A stretch of 64,000 nt of DNA, from contig DEJE01000045.1 of the NCBI GenBank assembly GCA_002353205.1, forward strand, positions 48,438 to 112,437, given 5' to 3'. Source of the DNA: Prevotella sp. UBA2756 (GTDB taxonomy: Bacteria; Bacteroidota; Bacteroidia; Bacteroidales; Bacteroidaceae). The notes below the pieces were generated by a model. It worked only from the letters and a program-made list of their open reading frames with translations, was not told the origin of the DNA and searched no databases. Made by a program: the position numbers and the translations under genes. Shown here piece by piece: positions 34,801 to 42,400 of the stretch; the first letter of the stretch is position 1; each line of letters begins with the position of its first letter.

Positions 34801-36077
34801 AAACCCGTGGTCTGTGGTTCTATTCAGAGGATGACAGTGAAACCGGTTATACATCAGAATATAGCTCTGCACTTTATAACGACTGCCTGCAGATTACCAG
34901 CAATGGTATCCGCTTTGCAAACGTTCCTGATCAGGCTGGCAAGCGTGTTGCATGGTGGAACTACAAGATGGTGGTACCCGATGTTCCTGCTGATGGTGCA
35001 GTCTATCTGCGCATGACGAGAGACACTTCTGTACCCGATGATGCCAAGACATTCTCAACAATTGATAATGCAGATGTTCCTTTCTTGGCAGCAAGATTCC
35101 AATTCGCCTCTCAGAGCAGCAAGACCGATATGGTCAAGGCTGGGGAACTGAAAAACGGTACGAATTATTCGTTCTACAAAGTACCTAATACGACAGACGA
35201 GTATATTGTAGCTGTCAAGAACACTACAGGTAATGTGAATCATCTGACATTTACGCTGAACGGCTGGATTGTGAAGAAACTGGCAGTGTCGAAGGATCCG
35301 AAGACGCTGAATAAATTAGGATGGGCAACTGAGAGCCGCAATCGTTTCATCGACCCGGAACTCACACCGTTCTTCACAGGTGAAAACATCGAAGTCTGCA
35401 CTGTGACAGGTTTTGATTATCCGAATAAGACCGTTACGCTGAAAAGGGTGGAAGTTGCTAATTATGTCATGAAACCTGTTAGCACAGAGAGTTCAAATAG
35501 TGGATATGAGGCTTATCTTATTCACAACACAGAAGATAAGGCAGTGGAAATCCTGAACAATGGCTTCCATCTCTTCGTACCTGACATGCATGACTATGTT
35601 GAAGGCGCTGATAGTAATGTAAAGAGTCCACAGTCGATGAGCGACAGCAAACTGAAGGCTCAGCTGGCAGCAGAAGCCGTGCCTGCAACAGATAATGCTG
35701 GCAACACGAACTTCGTACTTACCTACAAGTATCGTCAGGTTAACGCTAACGACGTTCCCACCTCTGGTGTTATCGAAAGTGACCATGTTGCTTTCTACCG
35801 CGTCCTCGAATCTGTAAACAGCAAGGGCAACCAAGGATACCTGCCTGTACCTACAATTGATTGGCATAACCAAGCGGCAAAGACTGCGAAGTTCACCATC
35901 ATCTACATTGATGATGAAGAGGAAGACGGAGGTGTGGTTACTGGCATTGAGAATGTCGATACATCTACAGAGAAAGCTACATATTACAACCTGAACGGCC
36001 AGAAACTGAATGGTGCGCCAACAGAGAGCGGCATCTATATCCGCAATGGAAAGAAAGTGCTGGTGAAGAATATTTAA
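31812..36077 (+). CDS. Giant surface protein of cassette 2 (intact paralogue)
   Basis: A 1421-residue exported protein of unknown family. The ATG at 31812 was preferred because the frame upstream opens only with TTG. A basic stretch ('THRSQKLEGNSQRKRNLLVR') precedes the hydrophobic signal ('MMIVAVAMMILAPSAMKA'), an extended signal peptide as in many large surface proteins. Repeated jelly-roll-like segments follow: 'VGYIITSDGDLVI', 'MEGDNADMIWETEG', 'IPGLKEGDRVLIYM', 'YEGCYHFIKDD', 'PYTWDFTDIQG', 'NQLWAGGNVIPETRGLWF', 'WWNYKMVVPDVPADGAVYLRM'. The end 'YYNLNGQKLNGAPTESGIYI' plus 'RNGKKVLVKNI' is a type IX-like sorting tail. Its first third is visibly AT-rich compared with neighbours. It is followed after 23 bases by the small acidic ORF. 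Confidence 0.82.
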   Translation: MKKLFTIATHRSQKLEGNSQRKRNLLVRMMIVAVAMMILAPSAMKANDGRLAGNCFDEIHYNFTNAANNNITPTFGANYTGVSYSSGVKQGQSLGGQDLSNLAFRFEGSPNTQGHRWWYANGGLYHKCTTAGRGAFMAVLGLRAGDKVRVFFSGTLRYASPADNQPNVHMVKEWNYSDGDFYTKGNNPTIENNVGYIITSDGDLVIRADGEATINEIIIYKAKTAGVDVIKGTSQDGNPTYTCTITSKGRLPLNDFAVPYVQCSFGYPKTDFALIDEASYAQGANLAFVYNYTMDQALKLNELVPTAGTFYAFKPTASGKITVNGGIETTPWDGHTPGRFCVFKYKLNNTPEIYGVYKESLSVPFTFDVEANYIYYVCENVDDNVKGRLHLNSFTFENTSMDVENLGVVVNLGEGQTGAYITKVSGITSNNDFTATVKRVSSSINPSGLQLSIVEKDNENWFYLSGIAFNEGKDKAGTIIYDVTAKNGKGEAAIVITLPYHADFDDVSTDKKDPSRTYGHTWNFIDPRNSDSSIGNSLTGTGAVAGTTSGILSIGRYKDESSQFREEVDKREWAYAQRQTGSAGGYHDPMYKNVFDMEGDNADMIWETEGLWFDTETNLSIIYNENDAQAQNLTDPLAAVQGSDTRIDPDRYVGLLPDAGGASSFTIPGLKEGDRVLIYMKSGEGSGANGIFLNVHGAKDAVGTPISSSDLYKAGGTNWQHKRYEGCYHFIKDDNVDPTTGYGNMKFDMVGGSMCKLLYIRIYTGQRISTTNIVSTAYKRDETGAYILDDKGKWIQEDSGRLLFINDKGANYGQNSQMSLRFRGKGQSSTSQVLTYSGNLSDASFSGDNFKVSGTYNHLIDYTSKVGDIGMFRLRMNDITYEYEKSSDQKITYVADFCDRNFTVGYRDKVDEYPYTWDFTDIQGFSSDKMSAEAGNYPIPAASQDAYGYEWDISLFDENGNMKVNTGYDPITNNLIFSPHKIGFGNQLWAGGNVIPETRGLWFYSEDDSETGYTSEYSSALYNDCLQITSNGIRFANVPDQAGKRVAWWNYKMVVPDVPADGAVYLRMTRDTSVPDDAKTFSTIDNADVPFLAARFQFASQSSKTDMVKAGELKNGTNYSFYKVPNTTDEYIVAVKNTTGNVNHLTFTLNGWIVKKLAVSKDPKTLNKLGWATESRNRFIDPELTPFFTGENIEVCTVTGFDYPNKTVTLKRVEVANYVMKPVSTESSNSGYEAYLIHNTEDKAVEILNNGFHLFVPDMHDYVEGADSNVKSPQSMSDSKLKAQLAAEAVPATDNAGNTNFVLTYKYRQVNANDVPTSGVIESDHVAFYRVLESVNSKGNQGYLPVPTIDWHNQAAKTAKFTIIYIDDEEEDGGVVTGIENVDTSTEKATYYNLNGQKLNGAPTESGIYIRNGKKVLVKNI

Positions 36078-36100
36078 TAAGGTAAGAAAGGAACAGAAAT

Positions 36101-36325
36101 ATGAAAAAGACATATTTTGCACCGGATACTGAAGTCGTGAACCTACGTCTGATTGGCTCTGTACTCAGTGACCCGAATATGGGAGGGAAATCGCAGGTTG
36201 ACGGTGGTGAAATGGACTCCAAGGAGCAAACAGGCCTCTGGGGCGACGTTGACGACGATGACTCGTGGTCGGGCAGCAAGGGTGTTGACCTGTGGAGTGG
36301 CGACGAAGACGAGGAGGAGTGGTAA
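36101..36325 (+). CDS. Small acidic peptide of cassette 2
   Basis: A 74-residue paralogue of the peptide at 31275. It begins 'MKKTYFAPDTEVVNLRLIGS', contains 'VDGGEMDSKEQTGLWGDVDD', 'GSKGVDLWS' and ends 'GDEDEEEW'. Differences cluster in the N-terminal third and at scattered polar sites, while the Trp/Asp/Gly skeleton is fixed, which points to selection on the peptide. It starts 23 bases behind the giant gene with the same AAGGAAC ribosome-binding site as copy 1. It could be a chaperone-like or surface-assembly partner, a secreted peptide, or a modified-peptide precursor; no maturation enzymes are nearby. Function unknown. Confidence 0.78.
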   Translation: MKKTYFAPDTEVVNLRLIGSVLSDPNMGGKSQVDGGEMDSKEQTGLWGDVDDDDSWSGSKGVDLWSGDEDEEEW

Positions 36326-36344
36326 AATGAAGGCAAAAAGTAAA

Positions 36345-36379
36345 ACAAAGTAAATAGTTTTTCATTTGATTTGAGTTTA
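36345..36379 (+). repeat. Conserved 35-base 3' leader, copy 2
   Basis: Identical in all 35 bases to 31522-31556, and placed in the same way between the acidic ORF and the terminator. Confidence 0.85.
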
Positions 36380-36382
36380 TTG

Positions 36383-36421
36383 GCCGAAGCACGCTGTGAT
36401 GGCGCGCTTCGGTTTTTTTTT
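36383..36421 (+). terminator. Terminator of cassette 2
   Basis: CCGAAGC.CGC pairs with GCG.GCTTCGG and is followed by nine T residues (36413-36421). Confidence 0.9.
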
Positions 36422-36542
36422 CTGTGGTCACGGGGAGTGGGGCTTTAGAAGTATCCTAATAGAAACAGGAAAAGACTTGCAGTCTGTGCAGATATTTTGT
36501 ATCTTTGTACATCCTTTCAGGAGAAGAAAGGGCGGCTTCACC

Positions 36543-37787
36543 CTAACGCGAAAGGCGGAAGGGAAGGCCGACGATGATTTCGGTGAAGTCGGCCTTGGTG
36601 AAATGGGCGTTGACGCTGGCACCCAGGCGGAGACCTCCGAGCCGCGGGAAGGAATAGAAGACGCCGATGCGCTCGTAGTAGGGACGCTCGATCTCCTTCG
36701 CGCTGGCTCCCATCTGTCGGTATAGGTAGATGCCGAGGGCCATGTCGAGCGACAGGTTGTGGTAGAAGACGGCGTGCTTCGCGGCGATGCCCACCGACCA
36801 CGGCGAGTGGCTGCACGTCTGGCCTGCGGCCTGATCGAGCTCGCGTACGCGCTTGTAGTAGCTGCCATAGAAGAGATCGAGGCCGATACCCGACGCCCAG
36901 CGGCGCGCATAGCGTCGCATCAGGCTGGCTTGGAGGGAGTAGGCGGTGTAGAAGTGGAAGTGGTCGGTGCGGTAGTCGGGATCGGAGGGGTCGGTCTTGA
37001 ACTGCGTCAGCTGCCAGTCTTCGAGCAATGTCTTGCCGCCGATGCCCAGCCGGAGGTCGGCATACCAGTATTTCGTAAACGGGCGGTGCACCGCAGGCCG
37101 CTGCAGCAGCTCGTCGTGATGGGGAGCATAGCGCAGTCCGACGACGGGACCGACGTGGTTCTCGCCCTTGTTAGGCCTGTCGAGGGCTCCGTTGCTGTGA
37201 TGGCCGTAGAGGATTCCTGCCGTGATGCCCCACTGACGGCTCAGCTGATAGGTGGCCGTGAGGGCGGCTCCGAAGTAGATGGTGAAGCGCGAACCGATGA
37301 GCTCGTTGTCGATGGCGTCCACCTTATTATATATATGGGGGCCATAGCCCACGCCGGCACGCAGGCTGTAGTCGATCTGCCACCGCCGGGTGCGCCACAA
37401 CGGCCTTGAGAAGGATCCGTAGAGGGTGACAATGTCGCCAAGATGGGAGTCGTAGTCTACGGGAACGAGCTTTCCCCACTCCGGATCGGCCGTGCGATGC
37501 ATGACAACCCCGTTGTTCAGGGCCAGCTTCGCGCCGATGCTCAGCGTGGGGAAATTGTAGTCTTCGGCAAAGGCGTCGCTGTCGCAAGGCAGGGCGCTGA
37601 AGTGGGCTTCGCCTCCGAAGACGAATGCCTGCTTCCGTCGGAGATATTTGGCCTCGGTACCGTTCATTGAGATCTGCCACGACGGGTTGGCGAACAGTGT
37701 TGCCCCGGTGAGCCGGAGCGTGTCGCCGTCGGCTGCCGATGCATCGATGGCCGTTGCTGCGAGGATGGAGAGCAGGAGCGTCTTCAA
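36543..37787 (-). CDS. PagL-like lipid A deacylase (acyloxyacyl hydrolase family) with TTG start
   Basis: A predicted outer-membrane beta-barrel of 414 residues with a signal peptide ('MKTLLLSILAATAIDASAAD'), longer than classical PagL (about 170) but like Bacteroidota members annotated as acyloxyacyl hydrolases. The catalytic His-x-Ser is seen in 'GILYGHHSNGALDRPNKGEN' (His196, Ser198). It would remove a 3-linked acyl chain from lipid A and so soften host recognition. No ATG is in frame before the signal peptide; the start is TTG at 37787, four bases after the stop of the PafA-like gene, so translation is likely coupled. Weaker support comes from alternating hydrophobic strands through the rest of the protein. 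Confidence 0.78.
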   Translation of the reverse strand: MKTLLLSILAATAIDASAADGDTLRLTGATLFANPSWQISMNGTEAKYLRRKQAFVFGGEAHFSALPCDSDAFAEDYNFPTLSIGAKLALNNGVVMHRTADPEWGKLVPVDYDSHLGDIVTLYGSFSRPLWRTRRWQIDYSLRAGVGYGPHIYNKVDAIDNELIGSRFTIYFGAALTATYQLSRQWGITAGILYGHHSNGALDRPNKGENHVGPVVGLRYAPHHDELLQRPAVHRPFTKYWYADLRLGIGGKTLLEDWQLTQFKTDPSDPDYRTDHFHFYTAYSLQASLMRRYARRWASGIGLDLFYGSYYKRVRELDQAAGQTCSHSPWSVGIAAKHAVFYHNLSLDMALGIYLYRQMGASAKEIERPYYERIGVFYSFPRLGGLRLGASVNAHFTKADFTEIIVGLPFRLSR

Positions 37788-37791
37788 TGTC

Positions 37792-39330
37792 TTAATGATC
37801 GTCGGTGACTTGGATGACGGGCTTTCCGATGCAACCCGACGGCATCTGCACGTGGATGAGCGAGCAGACGGTGGCTGCTATGTCGGTGATGTGCACCTCG
37901 GCGGCCGTGGAGCCGTGGTCGACGTTCCATCCCATGAGCAGGAAGGGGATATGGCAGTCGTAGGGATTCCAGCATCCGTGGGTCGTTCCGCTGTCGATCT
38001 TCTTCCATACTCCGTACCATCCGGGTTTCAGCACGATCTGTATGTCGCCGCTGCGCGCGTGGTTATAGCCGTTGATGGCCTTCTCGCGGATGATGGCGGG
38101 CACGCTGGCATCGCTGGTGTGCTCGAGGTCGAAGCAGTAGTTCACGCCCGGGCGGTGCTTGAAGTAGTCGATGATGGCTTCCTTCACCTTGCTTTCGTCG
38201 ATGCCCCACTGGCGGATGTTCTCGCGATCGAGCACAACTTTGTAGTCCATGATGCGCTTCGTGAGGTTGAAGTTCGCGTTGGGAAGGGCGGAGTCTAAGG
38301 CAAAGTGTTCGCGCAGATAGGTGTTCAATGCCTCTTCTTCCTTGTCGAGGAAGAATCCGTCGGAGGGAATCTTGTGCTCCTGATTCTGCAGAATGCCGTT
38401 GGCGGCACCGTGGTCGGCTGAGAGGAAGACGAGATACTTGCCGCGTCCGACATTGTCGTCGAGGAAGTGGAAGAAGTCGGCGAGCTGCTTGTCGAGCTCG
38501 ACATACTGCGCGTGAGTCTTCTCGTGGTGGGTGCCGTAGCGGTGGCCCGTGATGTCGGGGCATGAGAAGCTCAGCGTGAGCATGTCGGTCGTCTTGCCCT
38601 GTCCGAGCCGTTCGTTCTTGATAGCCGCCTTGGCCAGGCCCACGGTAATCTGGTTGCCGTAGGGCTCATACTGTATAAGGTCGATGGTGGGCGTGTCCTT
38701 GTCGCGCTTGGCCAGCTGCTTGATCTCGCTGCCGATGCGGTCGTTGTAGGCCTTCACCCACTTAGGCAGTTCCTGCATGTAGTATGTGCTGGAAATGAAG
38801 CAGAGGGCTTTCTTGTCGAACCAATAGGCGGCGTCGGCCGAATGGCCTGCGGGGAGGATTGAGGCGCGGTCCTTGAAGCTCACGCCGATGACCTTCGCCT
38901 GCCAGTTGGTGGCGGTCTTCAGTTCGTCGCCGATGGTGGTTGCCAGCATGTTGCGCGGCGACATCTGTCCGGCTTTGGTGTCGCTGCCCACGGTCTGCAC
39001 GCTCTTGTCTTCGGTGCAATAGACCATCTGGCCGTCGATCATGAAGTTGTTGCCGGCGATGCCGTGGATGCTGGGCACGCTGCCGGTGAAGATTGAGGTG
39101 TGTCCGATGGCTGTTACCGAGGGGATGTAGTTGATCTGACAGTTCTCGCAAGTGAAGCCTTCGGAGAGCAGACGGCGGAAGCCGCCCGAGGTGTATTCAT
39201 CGTAGAAACGATAGAGATAGTCCCATCGCATCTGGTCGACGGCGATACCTACCACCAGCTTGGGGCGGTCTTGCGCGATGCTCGCCAGCGAGATCAGCAC
39301 AAGTGAGAGGGTGATGATGATTCTTTTCAT
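37792..39330 (-). CDS. pafA: PafA-type alkaline phosphatase (type I phosphodiesterase/nucleotide pyrophosphatase superfamily)
   Basis: A 512-residue periplasmic phosphomonoesterase using a Thr nucleophile. A signal peptide (ends 'LASIAQ') is followed by the metal Asp in 'VVGIAVDQMRWDY' (Asp32), the nucleophile Thr73 in 'IPSVTAIGHTSIFTGS', Asn94 in 'IAGNNF', and the 'SFKDRASI' Lys-x-Arg pair (Lys153, Arg155), which match the spacing of PafA from Elizabethkingia. Further metal ligands lie in 'DITGHRYGTHHE' and 'FLSADHGAANG'. Such enzymes release phosphate from many phosphomonoesters and are active in gut and marine Bacteroidota. It is upstream of and near-contiguous with the PagL-like gene. Confidence 0.9.
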   Translation of the reverse strand: MKRIIITLSLVLISLASIAQDRPKLVVGIAVDQMRWDYLYRFYDEYTSGGFRRLLSEGFTCENCQINYIPSVTAIGHTSIFTGSVPSIHGIAGNNFMIDGQMVYCTEDKSVQTVGSDTKAGQMSPRNMLATTIGDELKTATNWQAKVIGVSFKDRASILPAGHSADAAYWFDKKALCFISSTYYMQELPKWVKAYNDRIGSEIKQLAKRDKDTPTIDLIQYEPYGNQITVGLAKAAIKNERLGQGKTTDMLTLSFSCPDITGHRYGTHHEKTHAQYVELDKQLADFFHFLDDNVGRGKYLVFLSADHGAANGILQNQEHKIPSDGFFLDKEEEALNTYLREHFALDSALPNANFNLTKRIMDYKVVLDRENIRQWGIDESKVKEAIIDYFKHRPGVNYCFDLEHTSDASVPAIIREKAINGYNHARSGDIQIVLKPGWYGVWKKIDSGTTHGCWNPYDCHIPFLLMGWNVDHGSTAAEVHITDIAATVCSLIHVQMPSGCIGKPVIQVTDDH

Positions 39331-39367
39331 GTTTTCAAGATTGATAGTTGTTTTTATTTATTTTTTT

Positions 39368-39435
39368 TCTAGATTTTCTAGATCTTCTAGATCCTCTAGA
39401 TTTTCTAGATTTTCTAGATTTCTAGATTTCCTAGA
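39368..39435. repeat. Tandem 9-bp array (TCTAGANNN), locus 2
   Basis: Seven TCTAGA-plus-three units (TTT, TCT, TCC, TTT, TTT, one shortened by a base, TTT) lie between the stop of sprA at 39437 and the start of the pafA gene at 39330, on the same strand orientation as locus 1. Confidence 0.9.
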
Positions 39436-39436
39436 G

Positions 39437-42400
39437 CTACCTTGTGAGCGACAGCTTCAGGGAGAGACCGAAATCCTGCGTGGTGGTGGGATAGCTGCTG
39501 CTCGAGAGCAACGGCGTATTGGTCTGGCGGTCGAAATAGAAGCTCATGGTGACGAGCTTCGACAGCGTGTAGTCGGCCATGAATGACAGCTTGAAGGCTT
39601 TGTTGCCGCTGTTGGCTGTGCTTGTCATCGAGGCGATGTCGCGGAGGATGGCGGCCTGGTTGCGCAGCGAGAGGTCGAGACGCAGGTTGAGGTCGTGGTT
39701 CACCGTGTTCTTCTTCGTACTGGTGGCTGTCGCCGACGGTTTGTTGTTGTCGTCGTTGTCGCCGCTTCCCGATTTCACCTTGCGGTGACCGCCTCCTCGT
39801 CCGAAGAGTTTGAAGTCGTTGATCTTGTAGCCGAAACCAATCACCCAGTCGCGGCTGATGGCTTCGTTGATCTGCACGCTCGTGGTGGAGAGCGTCAGCA
39901 CGCGCGTGGTGCGATACTCAAGCTTCGTGGTGAGGTTGTTCTGAAGGGTCACGTCGATTCCGAGCAGCGGCGAGAACGACTCGTTGATGCTCACCGTTGA
40001 CACATTGAACATGGAGTTGGGCACGGAGTTGCCTGTCTTGGCATCCTTGATGAATCCCAGTCCGTTCATATATTCCATATAGGTGCTGTAGCTGCTGTAG
40101 GAACCCACCGTGAAGGTGCTCTTGTAGGAGTGGTTGATGTTCACGCTCTTGAAGTGATCGCTGAACCACGGCAACTGTCCCAGTCCGCTGTAGCGCATCG
40201 ACCAGTTGGGCAGCATTCTTGCTATGGTGGGGAAGATGTTCAGGCCGTTGCCGCTCATGCTGGTGTAGGCATCGAGGAAGGCAGGCACCAACACGTCGGA
40301 GCTGTATTTGTTGACTGCACCGTTGGCGGGGTTGAACGTCTCGCCCGCATGATCCATGCCCGCAGGGTATATAGCACCGTTGTATTGTGCCTCCACGCGG
40401 TCGCGATATCCGTCGAGCGACTGGCAGAAGCGTTCGAACGTCGGCGAATGGTAGCCGTTGGTGGCGTCGCCCATGCCTTCGAAGGCGCTCTTCAGCGAGA
40501 TGGTGGTGATGGATAGTGATCCGCTCTGCGTTGCCGGCATGCCATGGAACATGTACTGGATGTTGCGTGCTTTCTGTTCCAAGCGCGAGGCGTTGAGGTC
40601 GATCTTCAGGTTCTTCACGGGTTCCAGCGTGGCTCTCACCTGCAAGTCGCGTGTGGCGTTGGTCGCTGCCGGCAGTATGCTGTCGGTCATGAGGAGCCAC
40701 TTGTTGTCGACGGCCTTGTTGATGTAGCTGTCGTCGATCATACCGAAGGCGAAATCGAGTCCTGGCGACATCACGCCACCGGTGCGCTGACCGAGCATGT
40801 CGCCAATCATCGGCTTGAAGCCTGCGAGAGCCATCGAGTAGGTGTCGCGGTAGCTGAAGCTGATGTTGCGCACCATCATCAGTCCGCGTGCCAGCACCTG
40901 GGCCGTCTTGTACCATTTCTTGTCGTCGAGCGGCTCCTTCGGCGTCACGGTGATCTTCAACTTCGTGGCCGAGTCGACCTTGGTGGTGATTTTGATGGAG
41001 TTCGGGTCCACCACCTTATATCTTATATTGAACTGCTTGCCGTCGGCCGTCTTTGCCGAGACGATGAGGCGCTTGCTCTTCTTGTTGTGCTTCACGGTGA
41101 TGGTGGTGTCGGGACGCAGTTCCACCTCGCGCTCGAAGCTGTTCTTGTTCTTCGGAAGCTTGTCCTGCTGGCGGGTGTCCTGCTTGGTCTTTCCCTTGGG
41201 CTTGCTTTCGGAGTTGCTGGTCTGTGTCTTCCTCTGTGGCGTTTTCTGGGTCTTGCTGAAGCGGTCGTTGGCTTTCTTCAGGAAGGGCGAGTGGTTGTAG
41301 AGCTTCTCCATGCTGAAGGAAGCATTGAGGTTCAGCGTGCGGTTGCTGTTGATGGTGTTGCCCAGATTGGTTCCGTCGTCGAGGTCGGCGCCGCGCTGCC
41401 ATTTGTAGTCGGAGTCGAAGCTGGCATCGGCGTTGATCCAGTCGAAGATAGGTATCAGGTTGAGAGGCAGCTGGTAGGATGCCTTGAAGTGCTGATTATA
41501 GTCGAGCGGTGTGCCGAAATGCTTCAGACTGGTGGCCACCGAGTCTTTCCAAGCCGCGTACTCGTCGGGATAGAGGTCTTTGTTCAACGGAGTGTAGGGC
41601 TCTTCTATCTGTGCGCTCGTGCCCGAGTTGAAGTTCAGGTGGAGGTTTCTCGTCAGATCCCATCGCAGGGAGAAATCACGGTTCCAGAGGAACTGCTCGT
41701 TGAAGTTGAGCTCCAGCATCGAATTGGTCATGCCATCCATGTCGCGACGCTGCAATTCGTAGTAGTTGCGCGTGATTTCGGTGTTGAAGGCCACGTTCTG
41801 CGGCAGGTAGTTCAGCCCGAATCGCTTCAGAATGTCGAACCACTTGCTCTTGTTCTTCGCCAGCAGCTTCTTGAAAGGCTCGAAGGGCTTGTAGACGGGC
41901 GTGTAGTTGTAGTTCATCGCGCCGCGCCAACGGTCGTCGTTCTCATAGACGGTGGTCTCGCCGCTGTTGTGACTGTGCGAGTGGCTGTATGAGAACGAGA
42001 AGTTCCCCGGGTCGTAAGGCATGGGATGGCGCTTGGTGGTGATGCCTACCCTGACGTTCGTGAGCGAGAAGTTGGTGTTGGTGCGCTTGGTCACGGCGAT
42101 GTTCTCTATGCTGTCGCGTTCTTGCTTAGATGCAGCCCCGTCGAGTGCATCCTTCAGCGTCATGTCGGTGTCGAGCGGGTTGTACTTGGGGCTCGACTGC
42201 TCTTTGGAAACCGAATAGTAGATAGGTGCCGATACCTTCGCCTTGTCGGGGAAGAACTTGCCGAGTTCGAAGCTCAGCGTGGCAGTATATGAACTCTTGT
42301 TGTCGGTGCTGCGCTGGTTCACACCTTCCTCCAGTCCGCCGAAGCCCTCGCTTTCGTAGCGCCCGGTGAGGTCGATGGTGCCCACGTCGGAGAGCTGCAT

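Noticed and set aside
31734..36379. Cassette peptides as RiPP precursors with a nearby maturation system
   Set aside because: No radical SAM, YcaO, grasp-ligase, lanthionine synthetase or peptidase-transporter gene lies in the window; the idea is kept only as one option.
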